A stretch of DNA of 64,000 bases from Tetrapyrgos nigripes (taxonomy: Eukaryota; Basidiomycota; Agaricomycetes; Agaricales; Campanellaceae). The DNA is taken from assembly GCA_013368315.1 (NCBI GenBank), contig JAACJM010000025.1, positions 1 through 64,000 on the forward strand, written 5' to 3'. This document shows, piece after piece, positions 58,181 through 64,000 of the stretch. Made by a program: the position numbers and the translations under genes. The first letter of the stretch is position 1, and each line of letters starts with the position of its first letter. The notes under the pieces were generated by a model. It did not search any database and had not been told where the DNA came from. It worked only from the letters and a program-made list of their open reading frames with translations.

Positions 58181-60858
58181 TTTTTGAGCTTGTATGTATA
58201 ACGATCAGTGACTTTTGAGAGCCGTCACTGAACAACACAAAACCATGGGACTTCATGCTGAGTGTCCCAGGGTCATTTTGGATGATGCAGTCTTTGTGGG
58301 TCGAGGTGCATACTAAGTACCTGTTGTTCATATTCATGTACACTGCACATTTCCTTTCCTTTAAGTGAACCATACCAATCACATGTACCTACAATATTTT
58401 ACTAAAGATACATAATTCCCTGCAGTGAGTGTACATGGGTGTCAGGGGGTCCAATTTCCATATCAGTGTTGCCAACTGATTGGCAGAACTGCTTAAAGTG
58501 AGTGAGGCTCTCTGGGGCAAGTGAGGCCTCCCAGGTTTCCATAATTCTCCTAGTACTAATGAAGCCCACTGTGAAGCTGATCTGGTGTCAATTGATTCTC
58601 ATCCAATGAAAACCACACCAGACCATTGTTTCTGGACCACTATTCAAATCGCCTGCTCAACGCACACACAGATTTTCAGGTATCACACTATAGACCAATG
58701 AAGGTACATTGTAAGGCACAGTAAGATAAACTAAACTGAGATGAAAACTTGAAGCATTAGATATTGATTTGTAAACTACATTTCAGTCAGCTACCTGCCA
58801 GACATGCAAACCCTTCTTGTTTTTGCCAAGGGATTTGACTGCTGCACCGCTCTCCCACAATTGATGTGCCTGCTGGACCATCACAGTGAATTTCTTATCT
58901 ACTCTCTTTGCCCCAGACACATGCCAAACTCTGAAGTACTCAAACCACTCATTGGCTAGGATAAGTACAAGCTGATAGATGCTGGGATAATTAATCAGTA
59001 AAACTTTGTCATGACATGGAGCACTGGGACCTACAATTTGTTGGCTCAGTTTTCTAGGAGGACCTCATCAAAGAGCTTGAACACATGCTCAGTGAAGTTG
59101 TTTGTAGAGATGTTATCGCAGTTGTGGCCATCAGGTAGGCCCAGGTCAAGCCAAAGATCTGATTGGATGGCATGAGATTTAGGGGTCATCAAAGTGAACT
59201 AATCTCACCTCGCCATTGTTCACAAAACCAGTTGGCCTCAAAATACTCCACAACGGCTGCATATGAATTCTTTGGCACAATAATCTGGAGTCTTTCTAAG
59301 AATATGTGCTTCTCATGAGTCCATTCTTCCTCAGTGTGTGCCCTCTGGAGCTCATGGAAAGCATACAATAGTGCATAGTGACTCTCATTGCTGGTCAACT
59401 TGGGACGACTGGGAGCAGTCTCACCATGTTCACTGTCCCAGTGGAGAATAGCCTAGGGATTTGGTGAGTTAATCTACGCAGTACATGGGCCAGTAAATTA
59501 TCTTACCTGCATCACATGGAACTGGCATAGCCAGATGCATAGATCATCTCCCCACACTAACATATGAGTTAAGAGATCAACAGGAGGGTAAATCACTAAT
59601 ACTACTAGTACTAACATCTGCGTATGGCTTGGAGCTCTGGATGCAACTTGTCAATCATAATCATTAAAGGGGTCCAGGTCCCAGCATTGTGAATTTGAGT
59701 AGCCTCAGTGATGAGGTCATCAGTCAAGGGGTGCAAAGCAGTATCAATACATGCAGGGTCTGTGAACCAAGATTTGAGTAAGAATCAGTAAATCATAAGC
59801 CAGAATTGACTCACCTTGAAGAATCTGGTCTGACATAGACTCTACAAACTCCTTGACACAGCACAAAAACTCTTCGAGGGTCCAGGCTGTCATGTCTCCA
59901 GAGATGAACACAGGACCTGAGGAGAAATTGGAGCAGACAAATCAAAAAATATGGGTAAACTGACCTGGAAGCAACCACTTTGTATTGTCAATGGTTGTGA
60001 GAAATGTGACTGGCACACAATTTTCATTCTTGTGGCAGTATGAGGAGTCAAACCCCAATCCATATTGACAACCATACAGTATCAAGACTTGAATACAATA
60101 CATAGTCTTGATACCAACCTGGAACCTGAGGCAAGGTACCCCCTCATAAACATGACTAGGGGAATATATGTTGAATGATGGAGTGGGATGTAGAAGACGA
60201 TATCAAGATTTCGTCAAGCAAAGATTTCAATGGCAAGAAGTGGATCCTCAACCAACCTCTCTCTATGATGAACGTTATTCACCATGTTCCAGACTTGGAC
60301 ATCTGTTGGTCTGCAATACATCGGTGGCTGCTCATTCTTGTAATAGTCCAGAAGACCTGTTAATCAATAAGTCATCACTTCCGAGTAAGAAACAATAAAG
60401 ACAAACACTTCTTGATGATCGAGGAACTTGAATTCTGAATGCTGGCATACTCAAGGACCACTTGCCGTATCTGCTGAGAGATTTTGAGTTTCTCAGCTTG
60501 CCCATGGGTACCACATTGATAGATGACAGCTGTTGAAAGGTCTTGGGCATATACTTCAAGCTTGGAAAAGAAATTAACTGAGCCCATTATCAAACAAAGG
60601 CTTGGGAAGATTTACTTACATGAAGAATGACATCACACCACCATTCTGTCGACAACTCCATGTTATCTTCCCTGCCCAGATGAATTAACGAAACACCTCT
60701 CAAGCACCACATGAAAAGAAAAACTCAGTATCGCTGTCTTCTTCATCACTTTCATCTTCTGATTCTTCGACATCAGAGTCGAGAGCCTCTTCCCACTGTG
60801 TATCATCCTGGATCTTAGTTTTCTTACTTGGTGAGAAGAGGCCAGGCCTGGCTGGCAA
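58181..60858 (-). pseudogene. MULE transposase, 5' and catalytic part
   Basis: Read on the minus strand: an acidic start (QWEEALDSDVEESEDESDEE), then PPMYCRPTDVQVWNMVNNVH, LYGCQYGLGFDSSYCHKNEN and FLTTIDNTKWLLPG, then PVFISGDMTAWTLEEFLCCV, then DPACIDTALHPLTDDLITEA, then VWGDDLCIWLCQFHVMQ, AILHWDSEHG, IVPKNSYAAVVEYFEANWFC, NNFTEHVFKLFDEVLLENRA and VCTSTHKDCIIQNDPGTLSM. D...D...CxxH...E matches MULE transposases. Exons are separated by short introns; the last donor (58180) pairs with the acceptor near 52364. Lesions include TGA in SCGA*EVFR (Arg expected), a nearby TAA, a stop in FA*RNLD and further frame breaks. The start codon is not identifiable. Confidence 0.7.
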
Positions 60859-62160
60859 GCCCAATTACTATTTTAGCAGGTTTCAATCCAGAACTACATT
60901 ATTGTTTTGCGTCTACAAAGAAACAATGCTGCTCTCTCTTCCTTTTATGTCAGGTACATGTTTCATAATACCATTCAATTTACATGTTCATGTTCATGAC
61001 TTTCTCTGAATCACACCAACAGAAGTTGAGATTTTAATAAGCCAAAGATAATGTACTGGATGCAGATAACAGAAGCCTGTCCATCAAGTACAATGCTTAG
61101 CCTGGGGCTGCCAAACTGTATTTAGTGGCACAGCATGAAGTGTTTCTGATCCATCTTGTCCTGTTGAGAGCATCTCATATCTGGGATGCCTGTCCTCTGC
61201 TCATCCAGTTTTATTCCATATCCAGAGGGTATGTGACTCTAACCTTATCCTATTCCTGTTCATTTGATTGCTATCAAAAGAGTTTGAATGAGCAGGAGCA
61301 ACTGCCTGATATGATGTGCCAAAATCTTGATGGAGCATCAGAGTCTGAAAACTTTCTCAACAGCTACTTGGTAAGTAACTTGATGAACACTTTCTCCCTG
61401 GTTTATGTTGCTTATATCCTTTCTCATGAACTCCTATATATGTCATGTAAAATTCTTCATGGACTGTGGTCTACATATCCTAAGCAATAGTGAACTTCAA
61501 GTGTCACACCCTCAAAAAGCACTGTTTTTCAATGCACAATTTTGAGTAGACAGTCACCTAGATAATGAATAATACCATGTTTTGGAAAATATGAAGGCTG
61601 TTGACAATTATTTGAAAGAGATACAAAAAGAATACAGTGTGTAGTTCACTTCTAGTGTCAAAATAGTTTGTGTTTTAAAGACTGCTTTACAAAGGTCTAA
61701 TTATCATTGTAAGTACCACTTATAATCTCGCTTATCATTTGTCTCAATGCTCCATGCGTAGGACTCACTGTCCTCATCCTCGTGCCTCTGTGGCTAAGCC
61801 TTCATGGCCATTGTATCACCTCCATGACCTAGCCTCAGTGGCTCAATGTATACCTTGCCTCTGTGGCTTAGGCGTTGGCCTTCATCAAAATTTGACCCCC
61901 ATTTTACCTTATTCTCCTTTCCACAAAATTTTCCAGAATCTTTTCTCCTTATTCAATTAAATTCTTTGTTTTGTCTTTTTCCTGTGATATTTGTTTTTCT
62001 CCACTCTATGTCTAAGATTTGATCTCGCCATTAATGACTTACCATGTACTTATAGCCCTGAGAGACTCATTTTCCCCATCTCATTCTTTCTTTCCCCATT
62101 TTCCACTCATGAGTTGTCTCTTATCATTCTTTCTTTCCTCATTTGTCACTCACTAGTATT
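60859..62160. other. Unassigned region beyond the MULE gene
   Basis: An open frame of 121 codons at 61125-61490 (+) has no recognisable domain. 61760-61880 has short irregular repeats of CCTCTGTGGCT. No further transposon end was identified. Confidence 0.4.
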
Positions 62161-62593
62161 TGTCATGACGTCTATATTTGGTACTATTTATTTCTTCTTA
62201 TTTCCGTATCCTTGGATCTTTACACCATTTGACTCTTGTTCCACATGCTACGCACCGGACCTTTCATTTCTCCAATACAGCTTCGATACAGCTTCTTGAC
62301 AGCTTCCTTTACAGCTTCCTTTACAGCTTTACTTTTACATATATAAACCCTGCCCTGACACCTGGTTCCCCATCTTGACCTCTTCGTCGTTGGGACCAGG
62401 TGTGTATTCCCCTTTTCATTACTTCTTTCACCTTTACTGATGGGCACTGTATTCCAGTACTTACTGCTGTCTGTTAGGTATTTAATACATTCTTCGTCGT
62501 TGGGACCAGTTCCAGTACTTACTGCTGTCTGTTAGTCAAGTCGAGCCTGTAGCTCCTCGTTATCGCTATCTAAGTGCTTGCCTCTTTGTGACA
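62161..62593 (+). mobile_element. Solo LTR of the chromovirus family
   Basis: 433 bp, TGTCATG...TTTGTGACA, clearly the same LTR as at 42088 and 48071 but more diverged. It has both copies of the GTCGTTGGGACCAG block. The 5-bp target duplication GTATT flanks it (62156-62160, 62594-62598). It is the product of LTR-LTR recombination that removed an internal region, and an older insertion than the full copy. Confidence 0.9.
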
Positions 62594-64000
62594 GTATTCT
62601 CGCAGTATTACTCAGTTGTTTTTGTGCTACCCGCCCTCCACTCCCATTTATTTACATCTTTTGTATGTTAGCCTTTGCTGAGTCGCATGTACTCAAAAAT
62701 ACAATCATACACAGGGGAGTCACTGTTTCAGGGCTCCCCGTGATCCTCCTACTCAATCTCACACAAAATTTGATCAAACACAACAACAAGATAATTAGAT
62801 GACACAATAACCTACAACCCGCTAATCCCAGTCTTCCGTTATTGCATCATAAAGTGTGTGTGCTTGCTAGACCCTGAGGCAGTGGCAGTGCACTCACACG
62901 GGAATAAAACGTAAGCTACAAATAAAATCTGCAGCAAAATAGGTCACATGAAATTTGACCTAAATATGGTTACACTTTCCTGTGGGGAAGAGATCCATGT
63001 TAGAAAAAGCTTGCGGCGAGTGCTTGAAAAAAAACCGATACTATAAATAGTAATCGGAACATGTTCCAAAACATCAGTACTTGATTCAGAAAACTGGAAT
63101 CTTCTTTTTTGGGTCTGTGAGATCTGGCAGACATCGTCAATGCAGAGTGATCTATTCAATGACAAAAGGACGGGCTCTAATATCCTGCAGTCGATCAACT
63201 GGATGGCCAAGGTAACGGATTTTGATAAGTTGATAAGCTGGACGATAGCAGTGGGGGGTGAAGTTGTTTGGCTTAATATATTACATTCAGTCTGTGTCAA
63301 AAAATATTCAATCAGTCTTATACACACCATGTCTTCAAACACCTTCCATAGGTCAATTGTGACTGCCTGATGAAATAGTTTCCAGTTCTTGGATTTGGGG
63401 TGAGAAAGGATCTTCAAAGCACTGGGATATTCTGCAGAAGAGTGATGTCAACGACGGCAAATGCAACCAGGGCTTGGAGCAGGGTTACCGAGGACCATAC
63501 AATTTGTCAGAGCGAAGGCAGCGAGAATGTTCTCGCTTTGAATGGAGACGATGACTGTGTGGCCGGGCTTTGAGAAGGTGAGGTGGGAGTAGCAGGTGGG
63601 GTATTAAAGCATGTTTGTAAGGGTGTAGCAGGGGCCCCAGTCTTTTGTTCAGACTTGACTGGTCGTCCATCCTTCAGGAGGTCAGAAACATGGCAGTCGA
63701 GAAGTAAATAACTGTTGACACACCCTGTTACATTTGGTATTTGCTAACAGAGTCTCTTTACAAGGAGACAGGATGGCTACCATAGATTTGCCATCGTTGA
63801 TTCAATGCTAGAAAGATTCAAGATTGAGAGAAGCACTCACTTGATGAGTCTTCTTGCTCTTGTGGTGATTGTCATCTGATTGTGAGGAGTCCGAGTCCTA
63901 AAAAGATTATACGGTGTAAGCAAGCTACGTTCAACTAACATACACATGAGTAATGATGTGCAGGCTGGGCTTGGGCTCAAAGCCCAGGCTTGAGCTGGGC
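62594..64000. other. Unassigned right end
   Basis: A 157-codon open frame at 62944-63417 (minus) is the longest. It shows no domain I recognise and could be shadow or decayed coding DNA. 63485-63720 is proline-rich in several frames. The last 40 bases carry GCCCAGGCTTGAGCTGGGC-type short iterations. The region runs off the window. Confidence 0.35.

Overview
The window reads as nuclear DNA of a basidiomycete fungus, most likely an agaricomycete. The evidence is short phase-conserved introns (about 50-70 bp) in many-exon genes, Kre9/Knh1-like and F-box/LRR-like protein families typical of mushrooms, chitin synthase and cytochrome P450 sequences, a chromodomain Ty3/gypsy element, a SWIM-containing MULE transposase and an NB-ARC/TPR NOD-like receptor. 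The standard code applies, since intact genes end in TGA. No rRNA, tRNA or CRISPR array was seen.

Layout. 1-6 kb: two ordinary genes, a five-exon coiled-coil/AT-hook protein (+) and a four-exon secreted Kre9/Knh1-domain protein (-), with unassigned DNA around them. 7.6-16.7 kb: four members of one F-box family (one 3' fragment and three near full length), each broken by a different lesion. 16.7-33 kb: a tandemly repeated module of F-box 5' end (-), spacer, P450 (+) and chitin-synthase 3' fragment (-). The first module has the near-full-length F-box; a 1.23 kb DNA element with a 10-bp target duplication sits in its spacer. A third P450 at 36-38.8 kb keeps only about 46 bp of the shared promoter. 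All three P450s can be spliced into intact 15-exon reading frames of 555-564 residues and are probably the functional core of the window.

40.9-50.4 kb: an NB-ARC/TPR receptor-like gene, split in its nucleotide-binding domain by a complete 6.4 kb Ty3/gypsy chromovirus with a GTCTG target duplication. The gag-pol junction carries a textbook -1 slippery heptamer. 50.7-60.9 kb: a decayed MULE transposase gene on the minus strand. One of its introns has grown to about 5.8 kb with a copia remnant, 63-bp minisatellite arrays and a solo LTR. A 455-bp TIR element lies just beyond its 3' end. 61-64 kb: a solo LTR of the same gypsy family and unassigned DNA.

A theme across the right half is CpG-to-TpG decay. 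Nearly every in-frame stop in the gypsy polyprotein is TGA where arginine (CGA) is expected. Six of seven LTR-LTR substitutions seen by eye fall at CpG. The same TGA-for-Arg pattern recurs in the copia remnant, the MULE gene and one F-box pseudogene. All reading was by eye. Exon boundaries come from GT-AG signals, frame continuity and comparison between paralogues inside the window.
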